A stretch of 64,000 bases of DNA from Eulemur rufifrons (lineage: Eukaryota > Chordata > Mammalia > Primates > Lemuridae), in the NCBI RefSeq assembly GCF_041146395.1, contig NC_091006.1, forward strand, positions 8,810,001 through 8,874,000, written 5' to 3'. Shown one piece after another: positions 43,036 through 55,000 of this stretch. Under the pieces are notes generated by a model. It was not told where the DNA came from. It made no database searches and saw only the letters and a program-made list of their open reading frames with translations. Positions within the stretch are counted from its first letter, which is position 1; the number at the start of each line of letters is the position of its first letter. The position numbers were made by a program, and so were the translations under genes.

Positions 43036-44324
43036 TTTATGATGATAATGATGACGATGATGTGTTCTTCTAGTTGCTGGGGATACAAGAGTGAACTAAA
43101 CAAAGTCTTTGCTCATGTTCCTTTTAGTAGGGACTGGATGAGTGTGCCTATCAGTGGCTGGGCATATGATTGCATAGCTGGGGTGTCTGTTTTGCATGTG
43201 AAATAGGATATTTCTTGTGTGTTGTCATTGCAGGTGATTGATTCCACGGAATTGTGTGCCTATGTTTGTGTTTGTGCTCGTAGGCGATTATATGTGCTGC
43301 GTGTGTGATTCTCTGGTTGTGTGGTGTACATACAAGATGACACCTAACACATACTGTGAGTATTTGTATTTGGTGTGATCTTGCATTTCTGGCTGTGAGG
43401 TGCTGGAAATGTGTGTGTTTCTGGAGTCTTGAGAACCTCTCTGTCAGCCCTGAGGCCACTTCTGTACATGTCCCACAGGTGACCCTGGGAGAGTGACTCC
43501 TTCCAAAATGAGCCTCAGTTCTCCCTAATGGGGATGGTGGGGCCAGTGGCTTCAGAAGAAACACAAGGGTGAAAGGGAAGAGGAGACTGATGAGGTCAGG
43601 GAGGGGTGAACATGATGGTGACACAGAAAAAGATGGCAGGATGGGGACAGAGAGATGTGGATGTTTGTCCATCCATTCCACGAGCGATTTGCTGAGCCCC
43701 TAAAGTGTGCCAGGACCTCAGGTGGGTTCAGGGTTTTGGGGGATGTAGGGAGACTCAGAGAGATGAAGACCCACCAGGAAGGCTGTTGCTGCCCCAGGGT
43801 GGCCCACCTGTCTCCAAGATGGGCGGCAGTGACAATTCTGAGTGGTGGAGATGCAGAGATGGGGAGGCACAGAGAGGGCCCTGCCCCTCCCCAATCTTCT
43901 CTGCATTCTGATCTGCCCAGATCAAAGAACAGAGGCCATGGGGGAAAGGCCCCTCCTAAGCTGGGGGCACCCCCATTAATCATTTTCTTATCATCTCCTA
44001 GTAGGATAATGATGCATCTGCCCGTCCTAATCACTATTTTCGACCCCAACCAGGTCCAACGCCCACAAGAACGGTTGGACAAACCTAGTATCATGGAGTC
44101 AGGGGAGGAAATACCTGGGAGTCCCCATCCTTGGTCCTGCCTTCTCCTGGACCCAGGAATCCCAGTCCCCAGCTCTCCACAGCCCCTATCCCCACCCAGA
44201 AGTCCCAGCTGTCAGCCCCTCTCCTTCTGTTTGCTGTCTAGCTTTTCTTCTCTCTCTCTGGGCCTGTTTCTCTTTGTTTATCTCCATTTGTTTTGTGTCT
44301 CTCCTGTCTCTTTCCATCTGTATC

Positions 44325-44485
44325 TTGATTGTCCCTCACTGGGCCTCAATTTTCTCTCTTGTAAAATGGGGATAATAATAATAATAATAATCCGATCTCT
44401 TAGAGTTGTGATGATGAAGACATGAGATAATTATGTAAAATGCTTAGCACAGAACCAGGGCACAGTAAACTTGGTACGAGAGTGC
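44325..44485 (-). mobile_element. MIR with an ATA microsatellite
   Basis: Minus-sense MIR ('cttgtaaaatggggataata') with the ATA triplet expanded seven-fold or so. Confidence 0.75.
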
Positions 44486-44994
44486 TCTTATTATTGTTTT
44501 ATTATTTTTATCTCTCCGTTGGTATCTGTGTTCTTCTCTTTTGTCTTACGTGAGTCTCGAGTCTCCTCCCACTCTGGGTTCCCTTTGCAGACAGCACCCT
44601 GCCTCTGACTTCCCTTTCAGGGACGAGGAAGGGACATATCCAGGCCAGAGCTTCCCCAAGCTTCTGTCTCCATCTCTATTCCAAGCTCCGCCTCAGGACC
44701 CAGAACACTCGCCTGGGGGCAAGGCTGGCTCCAATCCCATAAATAGCCTCATAAAATCCTGAACCCCAAACCTGTCATCGCTGTGCAGACCAGTCACTCA
44801 GGGATCCAGGCGTCTCCCTTCCTATCTAGATCGAGCAGGTTTCCAGCCCCTCCCCCCTCAGACCCGAAAGTTGGGGTCCCCAGTCTCCTCCTCCCTCAGG
44901 ATCAAGGAATCCCCATGCTCCCTCAAGACCCAAGGTTCAGGCCAGCAAACAGCCCAGGTAGGTGCCGCCAGAAATCCCATTCATTGCCATTCTG

Positions 44995-45345
44995 CCACCG
45001 ACCACGCCCGCAGCTACCACCGCTTCGTGCCTACAGAGGCGGGTCCGACACGCGAGGCGCTCGCCTGGTCCAGCTGCGATAAGCTGCTCGCTACGTCAGT
45101 CACTGTCATCCAGCCAGTGAGACACTCGGCCTCCTACTTCCCCGGACCACTCAGGGCGCTTTCCCTGGTAGGCGGGGCCCACAGCCCAAATCGGACAGCG
45201 ATAGGCTCTCGGAGACGTCAGTCTCCGCCAGTCCCTGCCAGTAGGCCAATAGGCCCGAACCTGCGGGGTCGGGATCGGAAGCGCTCCGCCGAAGCCCGAG
45301 CGGGCTCGCGAGGGAACCGGTTCTGCGGGTGTGGCCGGGTAAGCC
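44995..45345 (+). promoter_or_regulatory. CpG-rich island, putative promoter of the LIPE antisense transcript
   Basis: CpG dinucleotides are frequent here in a CpG-poor neighbourhood. Two ACGTCA cAMP-response-type cores lie at 45,092-45,097 and 45,215-45,220, and a CCAAT box at 45,246-45,250. A good plus-strand splice donor (ccgg|gtaagc) follows at 45,338/45,339, so a first exon could run from about 45,250 to 45,338. It lies about 3.1 kb beyond the LIPE 3' end, which fits the human antisense RNA LIPE-AS1 as I recall it. No open frame of note. Confidence 0.5.
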
Positions 45346-45659
45346 CTTCCCTGCACACCCAGCACTGGGATTCTGGACAGAGCTCGGACGGGAAACGATG
45401 AGGCTCAGTGAGGCTCGAGGCGGAGCGGGAAGCGTAGCCAGGGCGAACCCGTTTTGCTTTGTTGGAGAAACTGCTCCCGGGATGCACGATCTCGGCTATT
45501 CCTCCATCCGTTCCTCCCACCCTAAGCCTGACTCGTGTCTGCCCCTGCCTGCCCTGCTCTGCCATCCGCTCGGCCCTGCCTGCCCTCATTAATTCCCCCA
45601 CTCGCTGATTCCCTCCTATAGCCACTCACTCTTTCGCTCACTTACACACGCACCCACTT

Positions 45660-46350
45660 ATTACTTAAACAAACATTTCCCGAGGCTTCTGGTGTGCCAA
45701 GCCTCGTGTTGGGCGATGGGAGGGACCAAGATGAGTCAGGCCTGGGCCCGCCCTCAAGGAGTCCGGGTCAGATGGGAGGACAGACACTGATGGGCAGGGG
45801 TGTGCAGAGGCGGGGGGAAGCCCAGAAGTCTTTTTTGGGTTTGACGTGGTCAGGGAAAGGTTTTCCGAGGAGGGGCCATTGGAGCTGGATCTTGGAGGAG
45901 CAGGAGGTGCCAGGAGACGAGGGTGTGGGGAGGGTGTTGCAGCATGAGCAATGGCAGGAGCATCCCTGGGTGCAGATGCCCAAGTGGAAGGCCAGTCAAG
46001 TCTGTGTTGCCAGCAGGGGGACTGTAAGGCTGGAAGAGGACAGAGAGGTGGGCTTGGACTTTGTCCTGGGGCAAGGGTAGTGGTGAGTCATAGTGGGGTT
46101 TAGAGCAGCAGAGGATCAGGTCAGAGTTAGGACCAGAACTGGAGGAATGAGACTGGAAGTCACTAATGCAGGAGGTGGCTCTGGCAGGGACCCAGGCAGG
46201 AGAAGATGGAGCCTGGATCAGGGCAGAGGCTGAGGGGATAATGTAGAGATTCAGGAGACAGAGAGAACACGATATGTGGACTGATGGGCTATAGGACAAG
46301 TGGGTGTCCAGGACACACCGAGAGCTCTGGCTTGGCGGATGGTGGAGCCA
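45660..46350 (+). repeat. Ancient mammalian repeat, copy 5
   Basis: Includes 'acatttcccgaggcttctgg', 'caggaggtgccaggagacga' and 'ggaccagaactggaggaatg'. Part of it is repeated at 46,987-47,150. Confidence 0.5.
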
Positions 46351-47150
46351 TCCCTGAGCTGGGGACAAGAAAGGGGAGGTTGGTGGGTGATGACTGTTTT
46401 GACAGAGATGAGCAAGGGGTTCTATAAGCTGGACCAGGGGAGCTGTGGCTTGGGCCACTGGCTCTGGACCTTCACGGACAGTTCTGGGCCACAGCTCCCT
46501 CCCCCATCACAGGCCCTGACTCAGAAGTCACTTGCTGGGTGAAGGAGGGCCTCTGAGGTGAGAGTCCTGGCTTCCCATCCCTTCCAGAAACTGCTTTCTG
46601 TGCTACTACATCTTCAGTCTCCTCCACCCTGCCAGCATTAAAACGTTCCATCATCTCTAAACACAGGTGCGCACATCCCCCGAGTCAGGCTCCCTTGCGG
46701 TGCCACTGGCTCAGTCCCTTAGCTCCTGCTCGCTCTTCTGCCCACTACAACTGGTGGCCCACCTGCCATGGCCCTGCAACAGCCAGGACAAGGTCACTGA
46801 AGTCACCTGCTCATTGCTGAGGCCTGAGGATAACATTTCCATCCTCACCTGACACGGACCATTCTCTCCTGCCTGGAACTCCCTTTGCTTTACATCCTTT
46901 TCTTTCTTGGTCAGCTTCCTCCCTCACCAGATGCTCCTCAGCACCTTCTAGCACTTGCCTTCCACTCCCCACCCCTTACTGGGGGTTTTGCCAGCAGGGG
47001 AACTGTAAGGCTAGAAGAAGATAAAGAGGTAGTCAGCAGTCAGCCTAAGGAGCTTGGACTTTGCCCAGGGGGAGGGTAGTGGAGAGCCATGGAAGGATTT
47101 AGAGCAATGGAGGATCAGGTCAGAGTTGGGACCAGAACTGGAGGAATGGT
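46003..47150 (+). repeat. Local direct duplication (two copies about 980 bases apart)
   Basis: Copy 1 at about 46,003-46,155 and copy 2 at about 46,987-47,150 share 'ccagcaggggactgtaaggc'-like starts and end in the same 'ggaccagaactggaggaatg'. Copy 2 has about 20 extra bases inside (agtcagcagtcagcctaagg). Confidence 0.65.
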
Positions 47151-47379
47151 CCTCAGGGCTCTCTCTGACCTGGCCCTCTGCTCAGCCCAGGCTTCCTGGA
47201 AAGGCCCCACTCCCTTGGCTCCACCCAGACCACTCCTGCCTCCTGCTTCCTCTTGGATGTCCCTCTGGATTGTCTCATGGACACCTTCGATCTCACCATG
47301 TCCCAAACAGCACCCAGCATGCCCCACCCCCTCACACACATACATATCTGAGCCTCCTCCCAGTAAAGAGATAGCCTCA

Positions 47380-47990
47380 TGGTCCACTTGCTCCCTGCTC
47401 TCCTGGCCAGACCTGGTGTCGTCTTTGTCCCCCTGCTGGCCTGTTACCCTTGTCCTTACCCTTAGTAAGTCCTATTCATCAAACTGTTGTGGCTCTGGGA
47501 TGCTCCACCCACACTCCCTACCCTCATGGCCCCTGCCCCAGCTCAGGCCTTGTCTTCCCTTGTCCCCAGCCTCCTCCTCTGCCTCCAGGGCGCCAGTCTC
47601 TTTCAGTGCCCCAAGCTGACCCTCACCCTTTCCTGCTTAAAGCACTCCATGGCTCCCCACTGCCCTCCAGTTAGAGTCCGAATTGTGCTCCAGGCTCTTC
47701 AGGGCCTGCTCCTGCTGACCACTTGTCCTTCAGCCACTCCCCACTTTACACCTGACCTCTGGCCAGGTGGAAGCTTCGATCACTGCCCACTGGTTCTAGC
47801 AACCTGCCATGTTTTTTTCTGCCTAGCAAACTTGTGCTCATCCTTTAATGTCAAGTTCTGATCACCTCCTCTGTGAAGCCCTCCCTGACCACCACAAATG
47901 GAAACTCTGGGGGCTGTGGCAGCCTGTGTCTGTCCCCCGACCCTCCTTGATTCCAGGATCAGAAGCCCCTTGAAGGCAGGCCCTCGGTAT
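47380..47990. mobile_element. L2-like old LINE fragment
   Basis: 'tgatcacctcctctgtgaag', 'ccctccctgaccaccacaaa' and 'agaagccccttgaaggcagg' resemble L2 3' sequence. Some of the block is too diverged to call. Confidence 0.55.
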
Positions 47991-48477
47991 AAATAATCTC
48001 CACTCCAAACCCAGGGCTTCCAAGGGGCCAGGCCTCCAGAGGGTTGGTTCAGGCGCTGTCACAGCTGGGCAGAGCTGGAATTTCCAGTATTTTGAGTGGC
48101 CAGTTTGTTTCTGGTTTCCTGCCAGCTTTGTGCCTGTTCTGTAGGGAGTTTGGGTCACTGGAGCCTTTGAGACCCAAAGAGATTCGTTTTTTCCCCTGGT
48201 GGATGCTGAGGCTGGGTTGTAAGTGGGTGTAGCCTTCCACTGGGCCCAGGGACAGTCGATCTTACTGAGGGACCTCAAGGATGGGGAACCGAGGACGCAG
48301 CGTCCTCTAGCACCCTACCAAGATTAAGTCTGAGGGGGAGGCCACACCCTCCGCTCCCAAGAATGCAGGCCCCACACCCCTTCCAGGTTTCGCGTTCCCA
48401 ACAGCTTGGGCCCGATGCTGCCCCCTGGTGGGCAAACACCCCACCCTATTTGAGAGAGGCCAGACTAATTAAATACT

Positions 48478-48483
48478 TTTATT
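48478..48483 (-). terminator. LIPE: LIPE poly(A) signal AATAAA
   Basis: Plus-strand TTTATT at the end of a GC-rich 330-base 3' UTR. The sequence turns AT-rich exactly here (aattaaatacttttatttac). Confidence 0.8.
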
Positions 48484-48808
48484 TACAAAAAATAAACAAA
48501 TCGACCGACCAGCCAGGGAGGGCCAGACCCCGCCCCTGCGGCGGTCACAGCAGCAGTAGAAGGCAGTAGCGGAGTGCAGGTCCAGCTGTCTCGGTGACCG
48601 GTGTGTGTGCGTCCCCCTCCCCCAGGCCGGGCTCTCAGCTTCAGCCTCCGTGCCGCCCCCCTTGCCGCCCCCGACTTAAGGCACAACTCGCGCCCCCTCC
48701 CGCCCGGAGCGCATTCACCACGGAGGCCGGCGTAGGTGGGAACAGAGGCCTTTAGTGTCGCCCCCCCCACGCCCCCCGCAGCCCCCGTCCCCCGCGTGGC
48801 GCGGCGGT

Positions 48809-49021
48809 TCAGACCGGCGGCGCGGCGGGCGGAGTGAGGATGAGGCGGATGCGCTCCACGCACAGCTCGGTGGCCTGTCGCGTCTCGCGACACAGCGCCG
48901 CCAGGGTCAGGAAGCCGTGCGGCAGGTCTTCCACCACGCGCAACGTCACGGGCTTGCCCAGGCTGCGCAGTCGCCGCGCAAACATGACCGAGTCGTCCAG
49001 CATGGGGTCCAGCGCACACGC
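48809..49021 (-). CDS. LIPE: LIPE coding exon 9 (catalytic Asp and His, stop)
   Basis: Encodes [18 protein letters not shown] and [18 protein letters not shown], then ends LTPPAAPPV and TGA at 48,809-48,811. The human protein, as I recall it, runs about 20 residues further in a glycine-rich tail. Confidence 0.96.
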   Translation of the reverse strand, partial: ACALDPMLDDSVMFARRLRSLGKPVTLRVVEDLPHGFLTLAALCRETRQATELCVERIRLILTPPAAPPV

Positions 49022-52000
49022 CTGCGGGACGGTGGTGGGCGGGCACAGTGACGGACGTGCCAAGGGGTGGGGTGGGGGGACCGGATAGGTGAGCGAAGGG
49101 AGGGGGAAACATGGATGCGGGCAGGGGGTGAGCGGGGAGTTGGAGAGGGAATGGAGGGAACAGGGGGAGGTGTGGGAAGGAAGAGAGAATGAATTTAACC
49201 GGGCTCCTTGGCCTCTGTCCAGCCTGTCCCTCCCCACCTCCAACGCCCCCCTTTGGTCTTGATTCCCCAAGCCCAGTGGGGCGCCCCACTGATCCTGACC
49301 CCTGGCAGCCCGATCCCTTCCCAGGCATCACTCCCGCTCCGGGTGGCACACCTCTCCTGCTCCCCGAGGCGCACCTATGCCCCCCACCCCTCCCTGGGTG
49401 CACCATTCCGGTCTGGGGCTCACCACGATGTGCACGGGCGGCAGGGTCTTCAGCATGTGGTCGGGTGCCAAGAGCGGCGACACGAAGGGGTTGCTGACAA
49501 TGGGCAAGGAGTGGAAGGGCATCCGTGTGGCACCCTGACTGGAGCGCCGCGGGCGGAAACCCTTGGGGAAGGGGTCAAGGGCACCCCGGCCTCTGTCCTT
49601 GGCGCTCAGCTCATTTCTCGCCTCCACCTCTTCCAATGGATCCTCAGGCTTCACTAAGAAGTTGATGTCGGAAGGTTTGGAGGGGACAAGTGTCTCAGCT
49701 GACAGTGACATGTCGGGGGTGTCCGATGTGTCAGAGCTGCTCCTCCGGCTCAAGTCCTTCAGCGTCAGGTTCTTGAGGGAGTCTGTGCCCAGTGGCCCCT
49801 CGGGCTGGGCCAGTGCTGCTTCAGACACGCTGCGGCGCATCGGCTCTGTGAGAGGGACAGGGTCAGGGGCTTGGACAAGGCCACAGATAAGCCTGGCTCT
49901 GTCAGCTGGGTGCGTAGGTGGCAGGGAAGGTCATGGGAAGCGCAGTGGCCTGTAGAGGAGGGGCTGCACCCTCCTCCAGTCGTGGGGGGCTGCAGAGGCC
50001 TAGGTTGTTCCCCCAGGCCTAGGGGAGGGTGGGGAGTTCCAGGTGCCACAGGCTGTCACGGTGGTAGCCTTGGAGGTGGGGCTGTGTCCCAGGGGAGAGT
50101 GTGTGCGTATGTGTGTGCACATGTGCAATGACTGGGCAGGTTCCGAGCAATTGACCTCTGAGAGCCTCAGTTTCTTCTATAAAAAGGAAGTAAAAATAGT
50201 CCTTAGTTCATAAGTGGGAAGAACTCAATGGGATAAGATATGTGGGGGTAGGTACTGCTACCCCCTGGGAGGTCAGAGTATGTCAGTATTAAGGTGTCAC
50301 TGCCAGGCTGGGTGCTGTGTTCCAGCCACCTCCTTGGCCCAGCCTGAGGCCCAGCCAACTTTTTCTGGCCACTTGACACAGGGTATAAATGCATCACAGT
50401 GATCCCAAGAGCGAGCGGGCCCCATGGCTTGAAAGGAAGCTCTGTTCACAGGGAGCTAACGAGAGTCTCGAGGGTTGTTAGATTCCCAGGGATCTCCCAC
50501 CTGTGGCCACAGGGATCTGCTCCCCAAAATTTCCTTCCTGTGCTTCAGTTTTATCCCTTCCCTTAGAGTGGCCAGGCAAGCAAGTGCCCCAGTGATGCCA
50601 AAGACGCACTTTCAGCCAGCCTGGTGTGCCCACCTTGGCTTTAGCTCTATTCATTTTATCAGACCCAGACTGCCTACCACTAGGACCAGGGAATGTAACG
50701 AAGACCTATGTTTTCAGTTTTTTTTTTTTTTTTTTTTTTTTTTAGAGATGGGGTCGTGCTCCATCACCCAGGCTGGAGTGCAGTGGCGTGATCACAGCTC
50801 ACTGCAGCCTTGAACTCCTGGGCTCAGATAATCCTCCCGCCTCAGCATCTTGAGTAGCTGGGATTACAGGTATAAGCCTTCGCACCTGGCCACTTTCGGT
50901 TTTTTTACTTGCCTCTATAAATTCACGAAGGCAAAATATGAGACAACGTAAGAATAACCACTTAAGTACTCTGTGACCCATGGGGTTACTGTAACAGAAT
51001 TGTTGACACTAGGGCACAGGGGTGCTGGCATCTTCTAAGAGCACCTACTGTGTGCCAGACATTGTGCTGGGTACTGGACACAAATAGGTGCATGCAGTCC
51101 TCACAGCAACCTAATAAGGCAGGTACTCTTACTGTACCCATTTCACAGAGGGGCAAACCAAGGCTCACAGATACTGTTCCTTGCCCGTGTCACTCAGCAG
51201 CCAGCAAATAACTGGTGGAGGGGGGAGTAGGAATGAGGTGTGAGCTTCCGGGGGCTGCATTTCTCACTTTTATCCTGCAGGGAAAACCCCAGTGCTCAAT
51301 GGTCCACATGCCTCAAATTCAACTCCCTTTTAATTGTTGTTGTGTGTATATGTATCCATTTGGAAATCCTAAAATTAAAAACTTAATTTAAACTAAAATA
51401 CCTTCAACTGGAATAATTTTCTGAATAATAGGAACCCTATCTACTTTTGAACATGCAATTCCTATTATTCAGAGAATGCTATTGATTTGCTAGAGATAGA
51501 AAATAAATTGAATTAGTTGCGCATTAAAATCCTTAAACATGGATCCCTCGATGGAGGTTATTTTAGGCTGCCTGAGGGTCCTGCCACCTACCCGAGGCTG
51601 GGAATCTCCTCCATTTCCATTTCCCAGGGTCCTTCGAATCTGCTGATGTCCCCACCCCAGCACCACAGCCCTCGGGGAGATATTAGCCTCCTGTATCTGT
51701 TTTTTTTTTTTTTTTGAGACAGAGTCTCTCTCTGTTGCCCAGGCTAGAGTGAGTGCCATGGCGTCAGCCTAGCTCACAGCAACCTCAAACTCCTGAGCTC
51801 AAGCGATCCTCCTGTCTCAGCCTCCCAAGTAGCTGGGACTACAGGCATGCGCCACTATGCCCGGCTAATTTTTTCTATATATATTTTTAGCTGTCCATAT
51901 AATTTCTTTCTATTTTTAGTAGAGATGGGGTCTCGCTCTTGCTCAGGCTGGTCTCAAACTCCTGAGCTCAAACGATCCGCCCACCTCGGCCTCCCTGAGT

Positions 52001-55000
52001 GCTAGGATTACAGGCGTGAGCCACCGCGCCCGGCCCTGTATCTGTTAAAAGTCTGGAAAGAACTGAGGAGGGCTGGCCCTCCCCCTGAGGGTCCACGGGA
52101 TTTTCAGGGATTGAAAATCAGGACGTGTGGCAGATCTTCTGAGTTATTTGCCAGGGTGCGGGGCCTTTCTGGGTGAGGCTGTTTGAAAAGCTAAATCCTG
52201 CAATTTCCGAGATAACCTGGGAGACCCGAAGTCCTGGCATTTCTAGGATGTCATGGAAAAGCGAGGCTTTGTGGTAGGGACCAGTGTTGGGTATGGGGCA
52301 GAGCCGGCCGGGAAGGTGGTCTTTGCTTCACTGTGTGCCCCGGGGCTCGGCCCCTTTCCTCCCCTGGGGACTTTTGCTGTACTGGGCTGTCCCTCCTGGC
52401 CACCCTGGCTGGGTGAGTGGTGGGAGGGAGTCACTCACCTGCCACGGGCTGTGAAGTCTTTTGGGACTTGCGCCCGCTCAGTTCCAGGAAGGAGTTGAGC
52501 CACGAGGAGGCGCTCAGGCGGAGGTCTCGGAGGAGCAGGGCTGTGTCCCGTCGCACCAGTCCCATCACACCCAGTGCCTTCTGGTCCGAGTCGGAGTGGT
52601 CCTCTGTCTCCGTACCTGCAGAGTGTATGTGGGGGCTGTGCTGGTCTCCTCTCTTTCTGGGCCCAGTCTTAACACCCAGAATGTCAGGCATCTGTGCCCC
52701 CCGGAACCTGTGCCTACCTGATTGCTTCAGAAAGAAGGAGTCTCAGATTCTTCTGCCCGCCCCTCCTTCGTCACCCCAGGAGTCCAGTCCCCAGCCCCTG
52801 TAGGACCCAGGCATCTAAACACCCCCCACCCCTGCTCTGAGGGTGTGGGCCTCACCCGAATAGGCGGTGACACACTTGAAGAGCACGCTGAGGGGCAGCA
52901 GGGGGTCCATGAGGCTCAGAAGGCGGGAGGGAGAGGTAGTGGACTGCAGCACTGTGGCCGGGTAGGCTGTCATGATGCCGTCTGGCACGCGCACCCCGTA
53001 GGCTGCTGCCCGAAGGGACACAGTGAAGCAGAGGTTCCCGCCTGCACTGTCCCCAGCAAGGCATATTCGTTCCCCTGTTGAGCCTGGTTTGAGGGAGGTT
53101 TGGTCACAGCCTGGCAGGGGCAGGAGACTGGGGAGGGAGGGGAGGAACTCAAGCTCTGGGCCTGGTGCAGGAGGGAGAGGCCTCAGTGGGTGGGAGTGGA
53201 GGGTCAGGGCTGGGCCATAGGCCCTGTGTCCTAGGGGATGGCCATGCCCTGCTCTGGGCCTCAGTGTCCTCCCAAGAAGTTGGTATTTGAAGAGGGAGCT
53301 CAGGGAAGCCGGAGTGTGGGCCGGCGTAGTCCAGGAGGCTGGCAGTGCGGGACAGCTGGGCCTGCCGCAGGCAGAGAGGGAATTGCAGAGGCCACGGAGG
53401 CTGGAGGGTGGGCGGGAAGTGGATTAAAGTGGATGAGGAGGCGGAGGAGACGGAGAGTCAGGCTGGAAGGAGGCAGCAGGAGGCAGGGAGGGAGTGGCTG
53501 AGAGGAAGACTGGCGCAGGATGGGGTGGGAGGTGGGGGTGGGGGTGGGGAAGGGGAAGGCAGGGTGCCAGGCTGAGGCTGAGGAACTTGCAGCAGGTTGG
53601 GGCAGGGGTGGGGGCAGGGGTGGGAACAGGCGTGGGCAGCAGGGGGCTGCGGCTCACCGAGGAGGGCACAGTGTTTGACGGCCCAGCAGTAGGCGAAGAA
53701 GCACTCCTCCAGTGCTCGGGGGAAGGGCGCCTCGGGGGCCAGGGAGTAGTCGATGGAGAGGATGGGGGCGCCCAGCTCCTGGGCCCAGCTCTTGAGGTAG
53801 GGCTCGTGGGATTTGGAGGTCTGGGCCACGAAGCCGCCGCCGTGGAAGTGCACTATCAGGGACCGTGAGCGGGGTGCCTGCTGGGCTCGCTGCCACAGCT
53901 CCCGGGTCCACTGGCCCTCGGACTTCGTCAGGCTGCTAAGCTCCTCGCTGTCCTGGGGGTGAGCAGGGAGGCGGCAGGTGAGGCTGGGTGGGCCTGCCGG
54001 GGCCACACCCCTCCAAGAGGATGTGCTCAAGGGACAGGATGGGGGCAGGTGTGGGTGGCATCTAGGGCGGGTGCTGGGGAGGGGCTGCCTGCGCTCCTCC
54101 GCTCCAGGCCTGTACCTGGCTGAGGCTGGGGCCCTACCTGTCCTTCACGAAGGTCATAGGAGATGAGCCTGACGAGGACGGGCCCAGGGCCCGTGTGGGC
54201 CAGCGGGGGTGAGATGGTGACCGTGAGCGTGGGGTCAGTGGTCAGCGGCATCTCAAAGGCCTCAGGTGGCAGGCTGAGCAGGCGGCTTACCCTCACGGTG
54301 GCCGATGTCATGTTGGCCAGAGACTGGTGGGGGCGAACACAGGGGTTCTGGGGAGGACTGCCTGCAGCGGTGCCCCCAGAGCTCCCCTGTGATCCTCAGT
54401 CTCTCCCCTCCTGTGCTGCTACCCCTGGGCCTGGAGCCCTGCAGAGACCTGCTGTGGCCTCGGATGGGTCTCTGGGCCTCAGCATCCCCACTTGTAACAA
54501 GCTAGGGTCCTCACCGGGCCCCATGCTCACCGATAGCACCTCAATCTCGGTGATATTCCAGAAGGCTTTCCAGAAGTGCACATCCAGGTTCTGTATGATC
54601 CGCTCGAACTCGGCCCCACGCAGCTCTGGGTCGATGGCAAACCGACCACTGGTGAACAGGGAGCTGGCGGTCACACCTGGGGGGTGGGAGGGGTGTCAGG
54701 GAGCCCCGGTGGGTCAGGCTGCTCGGGCAGGGGTGGGAAGGAGGAGCCGGAGCGGAGGCTGGCAGGGCCTGGCTGGGACTCACCGAGGCCCGTCTCGTTG
54801 CGTTTGTAGTGCTCCCCGAAGGACACCAGCCCGATGCAGATGGTCTGCAGGAATGGCCGGATGGCGGGTGTGAACTGTGCAGAGAGAGACGTGCTGTCAC
54901 CCGCGCACCCACCCAGGAGAGGGACAGGGATGCGTGGGGGAGACATGTTCATTCAGTAAACGTTTCGTGAGCTCCTACCACGGGCCAGGCGTGGCTCTAG

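Larger units (their letters stand above)
42190..44990 (+). other. Intergenic spacer between CNFN and the CpG island
   Basis: Holds MSR1-like units, two MIRs and a TG-rich stretch at 42,590-42,790. I see no supported gene here. Confidence 0.6.

Noticed and set aside
43552..44425. Overlapping long frames on both strands in the intergenic spacer
   Set aside because: Neither has a recognisable domain, and the plus-strand one runs through MSR1-like text into a MIR with an ATA microsatellite.
53500..53645. G-rich 'ggtgggggtggggg' tract read as a coding repeat
   Set aside because: It lies in the LIPE intron between exons 5 and 6 and is simple low-complexity DNA.
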